Shown: one piece after another, positions 53,245 through 64,000 of the stretch | Layout of the letters: the number at the start of each line of letters is the position of its first letter | How positions within the stretch are numbered: position 1 is the stretch's first letter | Assembly (NCBI GenBank): GCA_964020155.1 | Contig: OZ026550.1 | Coordinates: forward strand, 4,673,352-4,737,351 | Source of the DNA: Chondrilla cf. caribensis | Lineage: Eukaryota > Porifera > Demospongiae > Chondrillida > Chondrillidae | DNA length: 64,000 bases | Reading direction: 5' to 3' | The notes under the pieces: model-generated | Told to the model about the DNA's origin: nothing | The model's input: the letters and a program-made list of their open reading frames with translations, nothing else | Database searches by the model: none | Made by a program: the position numbers and the translations under genes

Positions 53245-55869
53245 CATGACGTCATCATGACACTCATTGCAGCCTAATAAGGACTACGTACGTATTATGA
53301 TAACGAAATACGAGTTAATATCGGAGCAGGTTAACAGTTTCAGCTATACAGTGGTCTGGATTAGAGCAGCATATAGGCTAATAGAGGATTCACTGAGTGT
53401 GTTCCTTAAAGAAATGCACTACAGCTCTGAAGGCACTATGCGTGAGCCCAACTTTGCAGTAGTCCATGGTTTGGAGCAGATGATGTCCCAAGTACATCAG
53501 TATCCCTCTCAAGAAAGACATCATCCAGATCATTTCGGTTTCTGAGTCAGGAGAGTTTTTCAAAGCTAGATCGCACTTGACAGGCTTCCTTGTTGCAGTA
53601 ATTATAGCTGGAAAATCACTGTGGCATTTTGTTTATAGCATGCACTTTGTAACATTGTTCAATTACATTTTTATGGTGTAGGTGCAATGCGGTATCTGTT
53701 TGTGTGACCTGTTAATTTGTATTTGTGCTGTTTCCATGGAGTTGATCTATTATTAGGTTTAGTTTGATTTTGTAAAAATTGATCATGATTATTATGAGTT
53801 GCCATTTTATCTGGAAAATGGTACCTTCGTGCACAGAAGTGTATGTGCATGTATGTTAGTGTGCGCTTACATGCTTGTAAACATGTACATAATGTGCATA
53901 TGCATGTGTACATACTTGTATACATGCATACAATACATGGAGTGTATATAGGAGGTCCTGTGTGTGTAATATGATTATTTATGACATGTGGTGTGTACAT
54001 TTATTGTGCATGAACACTTACTATTGTCCGAGGTACCACTAACGAAGGGTCTGGTAACCAGACTACATACTAACTTGATTGTACACTGCACACATTACTG
54101 CTTTTAATTTATTGCAATTCGCACTAAATCCACAATTAACCATCACAAATCAACAGGTCACCTCTTCTAGGGGTACTCACCATGCAATAATTCTGTATGT
54201 ATATCATCTTATCTGAATGAAAGATACATTAAAGCTAGAGTATAGGATTACATGTGCTGTGTGTAGCCATGCATAAAGTACTATACATGTTACCGATGTC
54301 TATTACAGAAAATACCTATAAGTATACATTTATTGCAGTCCCTTCAATTAGGCTTACGGTGATCACTGCATGTGCTTCAGACAAGAAATAATTCAAAATA
54401 ATATCACATAATACAAGCCATCCAGGTCGTAACTGATGGGTGATTGGTAGAGGAATTGAAATTCGAAGGAGTCATGTGCGGAGAACTTCTACATAGCTAT
54501 ATCATTAATCACAACCTTCATAGAATAATAATTTTACAAACAAATTCAGATAATATGAATATACAGTATAGTACCGGTACCTATTATAGCTTTTAAAATC
54601 ATATTAATTATTCTATTTTGCACGTATAATATAATATTATTATGAATAATAGTCTCACTGCTGCAAAAAAAACTGCTGACCAATACCAATATTCTATGAT
54701 ACTCAAATAATAATTGACTAAAGTCATGTGCCTTTCAATTTCTCCACAACTTTCATCATTACAATTATTATATAGCATTAATATATTATGCTGTTAATGA
54801 ATCTGTATTAATTTTGAATGGCTGCAGCAATGTCAAAACACAACATAAGTACAATGTCTTAAGATACAGAGTAGCTGCAAACAACACACACAGATGAGCA
54901 CAGTTACTGGTATACTCATCCAGTGAGGTATGTACCTGCATAATATAAAGTAGACATCACATGAACAATGAACTCAACAGGTTCACTCTAGAACTGGAGA
55001 GGCATAGACAATACCAACAGCAGGTAACTTACCATCAGAGCAGACGTTGGTCACCAGTCCACTGGTGGAGATGGAGAAGGTGGAGTTTGAGAGGGGCACT
55101 CCAGATCATCCTCCAGAGGAGATCACAGATCTAGTGGACGTACAGAATGGGATGTAGTGAGGAGGGTAGGTGAAGAACTGGGAATATCACCTACATGAAC
55201 ATGTGTGGGCAGAGTTGTATGGTTATGTGGAGCTGAAACAGAGCACACAACATCCAAAACCACACAAGTACATAGCACACAGTACACAGTAGACAATAGT
55301 GAAGAGTGTCTATACACTACTGTATGCGAAGCAGCCAATTGTCTACAGCAGGCAACCTCTCCTGGTCTCCTTGTCTCAGCAGGGATGTTTAGTTAACACC
55401 TTTCGGGGGTTGAAGTGCTGACCAAGCATCCCAAAGTGTAGAACATGAGAGAGTGGGTCAGTGTGTATCAGTTTCTATACATGTGGCATTAGATGCCATT
55501 GGCCGATTGGTCGCGTACATGCATATGTGTGCTTATGTGCATGTGTATGTACACGTACATGTATGTGTATGCACATGTTTTGTATGTACATGTATTTGTG
55601 TGTACACGTACATGCATGTGTATGTACATGTATGTGTGTGTACTACATGTATGTGTATGTACATGTATGTGTTTGTACATATATGTGTGTTTACATGTAT
55701 GTGTTTGTACATGTGTGTGTACATGTATGTGCGTGTATACTTAAAGAGATGATGTTGAAACAGAGTGGAAAACTGTAGATTATGCAACTTTGGTAGATTG
55801 CTTGCTACACATGCTATTACACTTTTGGCAGAAAAACATACAATAAAAACCATTGTCTCCAACATTATA
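53245..55869. other. Spacer with no confident gene
   Basis: AT-rich. An ORF at 53267-53545 (+) has no recognisable domain. Weak exon-like stretches occur on the minus strand: VPLSNSTFSISTSGLVTNVC at about 55033-55100 ending at a GTAAGT donor, and a possible signal peptide upstream at about 55200-55338. They could be relics of a cell-surface receptor gene. 55510-55745 is a degenerate tacatgtatgtgt-type repeat. Confidence 0.4.
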
Positions 55870-56843
55870 CAGTGCCAGCCAAAAGAAACGGAACGATTGT
55901 CACCAGGTGCGAAAATGGCGTCGTTCTGGAAGGATAAAGATTTGCCTAGAATTGCTACTGTGAACGCTTATGTCTCTGTTTCGTCGATGGATAGGTGAAT
56001 ATAGTACTATTTTCGCCGTTCGTTCAGAAATTTTCGTTTCCAAGCTTCGTTGCGATTTCGGCACTGAACAATGTTGACCTACACGTTAGTCGACAAACAC
56101 GGGCCGATGGAGCTACGGCGAAGCTACAGAGAGGTGGATTTCTTCACAATTACAAATCGACACACATTTCAGAGCTCTATAGAAACTAAGAAAACTAAAA
56201 ACTTCCTGAAAACATCTAAACCATAGGCTCTTTTTAGCCGCGAATCGGTGTTATTCCAATTACCGAGTTGAAGTGTTAACAACAATTGGAGTCTGCACTA
56301 CCTGCTATAACAGAAGTTGAAGAATTAGAGATTAGTACACTTCAGTTAAAACTAAAAAACAATAATAAAAACACATTTGGCTTTTAGTGCATGTCACGAA
56401 GGAAAAATCTGAAGAAGAATCCTTTCTTCCGTTTTTTAAATTCTCCGAACAGAGACGGCGAGGCTCCAAAGCACCTTCAACACCCTCCTAATCCCAATCC
56501 TATTGCAAGCCTAGACTACAACATCTTTCTTGACCTTCATAACCAAGTGTAGAGCTGGTCGGACAAACATAGAAATTAGATTATCGCATTTGAAGCGCTA
56601 TACCTATCGATGTATTATTCGTAAGTGTTTCACGTGTTCCCGTATTCAGAAAATCCACAGTGGATACCGCAGTTGATTATCTAAACCCAAATCACGTGAA
56701 ATAATACTCCAAGAGCACGATTATGGCATCATATTAGAAAAATACTTATCCATAACTAGATTTTCAGCTAAAATTCCATTCAACGTACAGGCGGCCATTT
56801 TACCAATTAAGAGCAATCGTTCCGTTTCTTTTGGCTGGCACTG
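55870..56843. mobile_element. Tc1/mariner-type element with perfect 30-bp TIRs (974 bp)
   Basis: The left end CAGTGCCAGCCAAAAGAAAC + ggaacgattg is matched exactly and inverted at the right end. TA flanks both ends. The interior has no transposase-length frame and no recognisable DDE motif, so it is a non-autonomous copy. Identity of the 30-bp arms suggests recent movement or constraint. Confidence 0.85.
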
Positions 56844-56845
56844 TA

Positions 56846-58510
56846 CATTCTGTTCTTAATGAAGATCTGAGATGTCCTGACCCAAACTGACAGACAAAGA
56901 CACCTGTTATCAGGATGAACCATAAGAACTTGTCTTCATGTGTGAAATTATTGATGAATTTTCCTTCACTTGTACTCACTGGAAGACTTTGTCCAATATT
57001 GAACAGATCAATCAATTTTACCGGACATGAATTGTGTGAATATTGGGAAGATAGGCAAAAGTATAAACTTTATAGTACGTATGGCTTCCTTATCATCAAC
57101 TAATGATTTGATGCTCTTCATTTGAAGTCAGTAGCTTAATACTTTTTGAGATCTGAGTGTCTGATAATTGATACATTCCATTATTGACAGACAAGGTTCA
57201 CTCCATACAGGCGTATACACACACCAAAGCCTACCATTATTCTACATATAAATATTCCCACACATACAACCACTCACAGTATTGACATTACCTCAGGTTA
57301 GTCCCAACTGCCCATGACCTCTAGGAGTGTTAGTTGTCTATTTTCAGATATCATCCTACCTTCACAGCATATTATAGATCTGGTCACAACACCAACCTTC
57401 ATACCCAGGTTGAACTGGACGTGCACACACTTCACAGACAAGTATACAGGATACAGTACAGGACATGGAATATAGACCACACCAGACACAGTGCTTATCA
57501 ATGTCTGCTGGTCCCTGTCACTTACACACACTCTCACTCACACCACTCACTGCCTCTGGGTTGGTGCTACACTGAGACCTCTTACACTGTCTTCTCAGAC
57601 ACATCTCCTCCACCAACTGACCTCTCGATACTGACAAGTGTAGTCACAAGTGTGGGGACTCTCCTCATCCTCAGAGTCTACCAACCACTTTGTCAGGAGT
57701 TATCACAGATGACCTGACCCGATCTCCACTCCAGTGTTCAGTGAATGATACTTTCCAGGAACTGTCCTAACAAACAGTGCAGACACCATATGAAGCTAAT
57801 GTACAGTGAGGTGGGTACTAGACAGGGTAGGAATAGATGACTTGGGGTAGGTATCTATGTACGGACTACACACACACTCCACAATCAACCAGTTCACACT
57901 ATGCTATGGAGGACCAGTTCTCACTGAGGAAAAAGAGAAGGAGTGGAGTAAGCAAGGTTGTCAGAGAAAGAAGGTGAACTGAAAATAGGATAGAATATAT
58001 GTCCTTAAAAGAGAAAACAAAAATAGAACAATAACACATGGTCAAAACAATGTGTGGGCGGATCGCCATCATGGTTAGGGAAGTATCAAAATATCTACAA
58101 TATCACCAATATTCATGAGTGGACTGTCCCACCACACCACTTCCACCACCAGGATGGAGTATACCTCCTTAACAATACACTGCACTCAATGGCACAGGAT
58201 CAAATCAACATCAGACTCTATACACTACTAGCTGTGGTATACAGTCACCTCCTCTATTTGATGGGGGATGGTTGAAGAATGCATGGACAGTATAGAGACC
58301 GACAGGAGATAGTTAGACTACAGATAATTCTACTGCATGACTGGCTGCAACTTTATAGGTGGATTGGTACACACGTGCACTTCAGACCTCACTTCCTTCA
58401 ACATGGTTATCACTTGGGTGAGGAATACAGTCCAACAAATTACACTGTCTTACTATAGCTACATGTACACGTACTAGTTTAGGATTAGAAGAGACTGAGT
58501 GGTCGTGATC
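56846..58510. other. Spacer with eroded coding relics
   Basis: On the minus strand, 56850-57015 reads EGKFINNFTHEDKFLWF..GVFVCQFGSGHL, faintly like an NHL blade (compare GKFIKKFTTTYKPWCI in the neighbouring genes). 57300-57500 (-) reads VVYIPCPVLYPVYLSVKCVH, possibly a receptor-type exon ending at a GTAGGA donor. Neither can be built into a gene. Confidence 0.3.
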
Positions 58511-59188
58511 GATGTGATAGGCAAGTAGAGAAGAGGACGGCTGATGGGGAATGTGTTGCAAGTCATTCGATATAGCTATAGGTCGGTATGTTGATAGGAG
58601 TTGTGGCAGTATAACTACATGTACACGTACTAGCTGGTAGAGGGATAGGGAATACAGAAGACTACCTGATATATAGCTATACGTAAGTGTACTCCACCAT
58701 ATAGTGCACATAAGTGGTGATGATGCCTCACCTCTTGACATAACTCTCCTTGTCTATACACGTTTCTTCACAATATATGGTTCGAACGAGAGAAATGGAA
58801 GTTCTTGACAAAACTTCGAAGAAGCGATGGACAAGCACTTCAATGACGTCATCAAACAATAAGCACCCACGTTTACTTTATAAGGTCTGTACATTTGGAA
58901 CTATGACAGTGAATGGATTCCAGGGGATCAAAATTTAATGAAGGCATTATGACGTCATCAAGAAGAGTGGTCACTATAGACATCTGATCATAGAAGTCAT
59001 CATTATTGAATATTTTCATTCAAAATATATTAATACATTTACAGTGACAAAAATACAACAATAATTTCACATGTCACAATAATGTTTGAAAAGGTACGAT
59101 TGGAATAGAAACAGTGTTGCAAGTACATGTACATAAAGGGTGTCATTCAAAGTATCCTAGGACACACTGAAGACAGACTGATTGAGAA

Positions 59189-62100
59189 TTAAAACACTTT
59201 AATACGATGGTTAACACTATCAGCAATGTAAATCAAACCATCACTGTCTACTGATACACCAATGGGACCAGTAAATTGTCCTAATTTACTACCATGTTCT
59301 CCAAATACATGGACTAAGTCACCTCCAGTGGTGTATATCATGACTTTGTGATACTCCCATGAACTAACAATAAGATGTCCACAATCAGTGACATCTATAC
59401 AGTATGGCTTGTAAGTAGTGGTGAACTTTCTAATGAATTTACCATTTTTACCATACACACAAATTCTACTATTACGAACATCAGTGATGTAGAGGGAGCC
59501 ATCTCTGGCAAAACATAGGTCTCTAGGCCAATCAAAACACTCATCACCACTACCATGTGAACCAAAAGAAAACAGAAACCTTCCATTTACATCAAAAACA
59601 CAAACACAGTAATTGCCAGCATCACAAACATAAATGTATCCATCCGGACTGATAGTGATACCATGGGGTCTGAATGTGGTACTTCCTCGGTCTATTGTAT
59701 GAACATGTCGTCCTTGTATGGTGAACATTTTAATATTATTATTGAATGTGTCTGATGCTAAAATGTGTTCTTGGTCATAGAATGCGACACCAAACAGATA
59801 ATCACCAAGTTGACCCTTTCCTATGGTGTGCAGTAGGTCAGTGCTACTCCAGTAATATACTTTGATTTTACTAGGAATACCAACAGCAATGTACAAACAC
59901 CCTTTTGTAGCTACAGCCTGACACTGGCGACTACATTTCATTATCTTCTGACACTTCATATCTTTCCAGTTCCTTGGTGGCTTCTTCACAACCTGAAGGA
60001 AATAAACAAAATTAATACTACTAGACAGCTGATGATCATCAGTGGGGGCTAGCCTGAACTTATACGGTGGCAATGGTTGCAGGAATTAGCATTAGCAAGT
60101 ATATATGAAAGTACTGAATATATATAACACTAATGAAAGCCAGGTCAGAAACATACAAAGCGGTGGAACAACGAGGTGGAGTCTGCGATCAGGAAGAAGC
60201 TGTTGCATAGGATGCTGCTGCAACACCACACCGCAGAAAGGGAAGAAGGGTACAGGGAAGCAAAAGCAGAAGCAAAACGTGTGGTGCAAAAGGCCAAAAA
60301 TGATAAATGGATGACCCTGGGTGAAAGAATGGAGAAAAGCTCTACGGTGAACCAGAGGGAGTTCTGGAGGTGGGTGAGAACTAGTAGAGAAGGTGACGAA
60401 GGAACTTGCATTAGACTGAAGGACAGTGCAGATGAGGTCATAACTGAAGAGGGGGGAATATTGAATAGGTGGAAGGAGCACTTTGAGGGTCTCCTCGGGA
60501 GTGCAACTACACAGAACCTAGAAGAGTAAAATGAGGGGGCCAGGAGTGAGGAAGATGAAGACATTAATGTAGAGTAGGTGTAGAAGGATATTCAAATATT
60601 GAAAGGAGGAAAAGCAACGGGAGTGTGTGGTGAAATGCTTAAGGCTGGTGGAGAGGCAGTATAGTGAGATGGATGACTGAGTTGTGTAGAATGGTGTGGA
60701 GAAAGGGGCAAGGCACCACTAGAATGGAGAAAAGCTATCATAATGCCCCTGCAGAAGAAATGAAGCAAGCAGGAATGCCGGATCGAACTACTGGGAGATC
60801 AGTCTCCTAAGTGTCCTAGGGAAAGTCTATGCTAAAGTGATAAATGAGAAAGTGAAGAGGAGAATCAATGGCAGTACACATTACATGATACATAATACGT
60901 ATTCACACAATTGCAAGACACAAGGTACCTTCTCCTTAGGTATGGACATTCACCATATTCAGTATGTACTACATTACATCATCATAGGACCATTCACATA
61001 CATTACATACAAGTACACATTATACACAACAACATGTCAACAACAGGTCAAAACAAGGAGACACATGTAGTTGTGTCTGGTTGATGATACTACGTACGTC
61101 GAGCACATAAGGGGACACATGAGAATGAGCTGTACATGCAGTAGTTACATACTGTGGAACCTAGTATGGCTGCACATACATTTCAGCTAGTGGTGCGCGA
61201 TTAAATCGATTATCCGATTAATCAATGGTCTATGTAGCATCGATACCGTAATCGCAAGGGATATCCCATGATCAATATTAATCGACTATAGTGATTGTAC
61301 AATCATGGCCTGGCTAGCAAGTCTGCTAAACTCGTTCCCGAATGGCTGAACGCGGATAAAACTTCGTTGGAAAAGCAAATCTACTTCCCCTAAAAATAGT
61401 ACTAGCAAGGTTTAGCAGTTTTTTGGATTTCGGCACGATGACAATATCAAAGATTATAGCCACGTAAGTCTGATATGAAGCTATTTCCACGTACATACTA
61501 CGCACGTGGAAATAGCTTCGTATCAGACTTCGTATCAGACTTAGTACACTGAGTACTGTATTTCGCATCATACGTCTGGTGCACTATAGTACTTCACTAC
61601 TTTGAATATGACCTACTGTTTCTTCCACCTTTAATCTGCGTTGTTTTTAGGTTATTTGCGCTATTCCTGATTGTGGCACAGTCAAAGTATTGTGGTAATA
61701 CTACCAGCCTTGCTTCACACTTAAAATCACAACACCTCCAAGAATACCTAAAGGCAGGCTTTATAGCAGTACTGTCACTTGCAAAAAGGTGGCTGTGCAT
61801 ACCTGCTACCAGTACACCTTCTGAACAACTGGTCTGGAAATATTATTAATACTAAACATACTGCATTAGATTCAGAAAATGCATCTATGTGGTGTTTTCT
61901 TGCTGAAAACTTGTGATAAGTTGTATACTTTGCTGTGTTCAATATGGAATATTATTACTTAATCGTGTTTGCCAATTAATCGATTAATTGTGATACTTCT
62001 ATAGCAATAATCGCAACAATCGTGATGCCAGTTTTTTAATAATCACACACCCCTAATTTCAGCACATGAGTGTGATGTAGTTTGTGGAGAAATTGTTACA

Positions 62101-63403
62101 ACTCCACCAACCAGTGGCAACGTCACAGTGACTATGGTAAATTGGGTGAGACTATGTAAGACAAACCATTGAGTGAAGGAAAGAGATAATGAATTGTGAT
62201 GTAGGGTTTGATGGAAGATAAGGATACAAATAAATATGAACAACTCACTAGTTTAGCAGGCAATGAGCGACTACTTTCTCGTTGAAGCTGATCTCGTTCA
62301 CGACGAAGTTGATCACGTTCTTGTTGAAACTGGTGGTTTTCTTGAAACAGTACGGCATACTGACGACTACTTTCTTTGTCTTTACGTTGCAGTTCACTAT
62401 CTTTCTGTCTGAGCTGACAGTCCTTTTCACGAAGCTGCTCATCTTTTAGCCGAAGATCCCGATGCAATTGAGGGATAACTGTAGAGTCTTCAACTCTTCT
62501 AGGATGAGATTCCTCGATCCCTCTCATCTGGGTCACTAGCTGGATGCTGGTTGGACGCATGGTGGGATCATTCTGGAGACAAGGACCAACAATAGGAAGA
62601 AATAGTTCGTTTTCCTTTGGAGTGAAGAGAACCAGGTACTGTTGACGACGCTGGAGCTCACTAAAACCAATTATCTCTCCTCTTTCAAGTGCAGTGGGTG
62701 GACCTGGCTCGGGCCAGTCATGGATCACCGTGGTGACAATCACATTCCCATAAGAGAACACATCCAACTTCTCATCATACCTTGGAGGGCTTTGAAGAGC
62801 CTCCGGAGGCATGAACGCATGTGTACCTTTAACTGAAGATTTACGGCTCATCCTTGAAGGATCCATGGCTCGAGTCATACCAAAGTCTGTCACTTTGGCT
62901 TGCAAGGAGACCTCATTTAGTAGGACGTTGTTGGGACTGAGGTCGTGGTGAACAAGGGGTGGACTGCGACTGTGGAGGTAGCTTAGAGCTTGAGCTACTT
63001 GACGAAGAACGTAGATTTTGTCGGGAAGAACAAAAACTTCTTTGGTGTGGCTCTCCAGATAGCGTCGTAAGCTGGTGTCCATTTTCTCGAGGATTAACGT
63101 CGGGACACGAGATCCCGACAAGAAATACACTCCGAGGAACTGGACGATATGAGGATGGATTAGTTTGGACCACGTTACGCATTCCTTCTCGAAATTATCA
63201 ACAAACCGCTCGGCTCCGCCTGGAGAGTCGTCTTCGAGGAGGATTTCGTGGAGCTGCTTAGCTGCACAAGAGGTACCGACCCAGTTAACTTCTTTTACGA
63301 TGGCGTCCGATCCCTTCCCGAGAATCTTCCCCGTCAACTGGATGCCCGTTATTTCTAAGGAGCCGAACTGTTTGGAGAAGCTCGAAGGTAGGATTGATGC
63401 CAT
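59189..63403 (-). CDS. TKL-like kinase / coiled-coil / NHL-propeller protein, copy B (two-exon model)
   Basis: Exon 1 is 62249-63403 and exon 2 is 59189-59992, both phase 0 at the junction, giving 652 residues. Kinase landmarks are the same as in copy A: GKGSDAIV, CAAKQ, HHDLSPNN, TDFGMTRA and MPPEAL, all intact. The coiled coil is about 40 residues shorter than in A; several RQKD/REKD heptads are missing. The NHL exon has the same length as in A (267 residues) with scattered substitutions and no stop, so both copies look functional. The intron carries a degenerate LINE piece and an 868-bp hAT element. If the kinase were instead spliced to the conserved short exon at about 62070-62154, its stop would fall in the hAT target-site duplication or just inside the element. 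The upstream region differs completely from A, so the two copies likely have different promoters. Confidence 0.72.
60120..60880 (+). pseudogene. Degenerate LINE fragment (endonuclease-RT linker) in kinase-NHL B intron
   Basis: An open stretch at 60176-60529 includes REEGYREAKAEAKRVVQKAK, NDKWMTLGERMEKSS, FWRWVRTS and NRWKEHFEGLLG, the typical linker before the reverse transcriptase in RTE/CR1-type LINEs. Broken frames follow (GEMLKAGGEAV, WRKAIIMPLQKK, then interrupted SLLSVLGKVYAK-like sequence). Both ends are truncated and frames shift, so it is dead. Copy A lacks it. Confidence 0.7.
61188..62055 (+). mobile_element. hAT transposon, internally deleted, with 8-bp TSD (868 bp)
   Basis: The ends are TAGTGGTGCGCGATTA and, inverted, TAGGGGTGTGTGATTA. 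ATTTCAGC is duplicated at 61180-61187 and 62056-62063, the 8-bp hallmark of hAT. On the + strand about 61684-61846 a frame joins a BED-finger-like end (KYCGNTTSLASHLKSQH) to CIPATSTPSEQLVW, which matches the conserved C-terminal dimerisation motif of hAT transposases. The catalytic middle is deleted. The paralogous site in copy A (about 49880-49895, ccattccagcacatgag) is empty. Confidence 0.88.
61466..61530. other. 27-bp-arm hairpin inside the hAT element
   Basis: aagtctgatatgaagctatt + tccacgt pairs with acgtggaaatagcttcgtat + cagactt (one mismatch, 11-nt loop). tcgtatcagactt is then repeated once more in tandem. Confidence 0.75.
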
Positions 63404-64000
63404 TCCTGTCGCTATTATAGTAATATTATAATAAACTCATAAGACGAACCTTACTCGAACGATAGCGAGTTAGCAATTACAATACACTGTACTCCCATTT
63501 AGGCACCATGACGTCATTACCGGTTACATACCTTGCCTTATAAGTAAGCTTAGATCGTGACCGCAAGGAAGCTGAAGAAATTCGCGGTTGAGAGGGAATC
63601 CATTCTAGAGGGGCTCGGAATTTTGGCTTCGTTGTAATTGTTGGATGGAATATCTGCTTTGGCCCTTTAAGTTAGTATACCTTAGTGGACCAGACTGTAT
63701 TGAAATTATAATATAACACAGATGATCTACATGTCATATGATGTTAATAGTATTAGACTAAGTGTTATATTGAAATCAAATCTAGTGTATATGTATGTAT
63801 GTGACATTGGCACCCTATAACTAAATGGAATTTGATGTAGTTGAGTGGGCTTAAGGCTGTTATCTACGTACAGCATCCGATGTGCCTTACAGCTTGTGGG
63901 TGCTTATTTACGCTCTGGCTTGCATGGTATTGCGCATGTGGAGTGAACCATTTTAACATGCTGTTACTGTTCACATGACTGTTGGCGATTGGTGATTTAT
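63404..64000. other. Upstream region of kinase-NHL B
   Basis: Contains the presumed promoter of copy B. I see no similarity to the region upstream of copy A and no gene. Confidence 0.4.

Larger units (their letters stand above)
58511..63403. repeat. Segmental duplication, copy B
   Basis: Same order and orientation as 47290-51382. Longer by about 0.8 kb, mainly because of the LINE fragment (about 60120-60880) and the hAT element (61188-62055) in the intron, partly offset by a shorter coiled-coil region. Confidence 0.9.

Noticed and set aside
53267..53545. 92-residue ORF on the + strand
   Set aside because: No domain, no splice context, and it lies next to an inverted-repeat arm. Kept only as a note in the spacer entry.
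57334..57717. 127-residue ORF on the + strand
   Set aside because: No recognisable family. The opposite strand looks at least as protein-like, and neither gives a gene model.

Overview
This 64 kb window is eukaryotic nuclear DNA, almost certainly from an animal. Genes are split by many GT-AG introns, whose phases could be followed exon to exon. (CA)n/(GT)n microsatellites, minisatellites and small terminal-inverted-repeat elements are very dense. A demosponge or other early-branching marine animal is my best inference. It rests on a complete CNOT4 orthologue, a secreted GH3 beta-xylosidase-like enzyme, a short type II transmembrane collagen, an animal-type chitin deacetylase on a mucin stalk, and an expanded family of TKL-like kinases. 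The species cannot be fixed from sequence alone.

Layout. 213-1148 (+) is the last exon of a Kelch-propeller gene that begins outside the window. 1969-5644 (-) is a chitin-deacetylase-like ectoenzyme with about 85 heptapeptide repeats and a C-terminal membrane anchor. 7573-25345 (-) is CNOT4, for which I derived 18 exons that join in frame to 872 residues. Its start codon lies 171 bp from that of a divergent NOL7-like nucleolar protein gene (25517-30323, +). 30752-46845 (+) is a GH3 beta-xylosidase-like gene, with 20 exons joining in frame to 743 residues. A two-exon transmembrane collagen gene (35203-36649, -) is nested in its 5.6 kb intron 6.

46846-64000 holds a direct segmental duplication. 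Each copy (47990-51382 and 59189-63403, both -) has an exon for a TKL-like kinase plus coiled coil, followed downstream by an exon for an NHL beta-propeller. The kinase exon ends in phase 0 and the NHL exon starts in phase 0 in both copies, so each copy probably encodes one kinase/coiled-coil/NHL protein. The 7 kb spacer holds retrotransposon debris, inverted repeats and a Tc1/mariner-type element. Copy B alone gained a LINE fragment and an 868-bp hAT element in its intron. The hAT has an 8-bp target-site duplication, and copy A preserves the matching empty site.

Mobile DNA. Several families recur in introns: fold-back elements with TACCGTATA-type ends, pogo/mariner-like MITEs starting CAGTGGAACC or CAGTGAAACC, an 811-bp pogo-like element with a helix-turn-helix relic, and a gttaatcc-type MITE. 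At least three splice donors (CNOT4 exons 12 and 16, NOL7-like exon 2) are the first bases of a (GT)n microsatellite.
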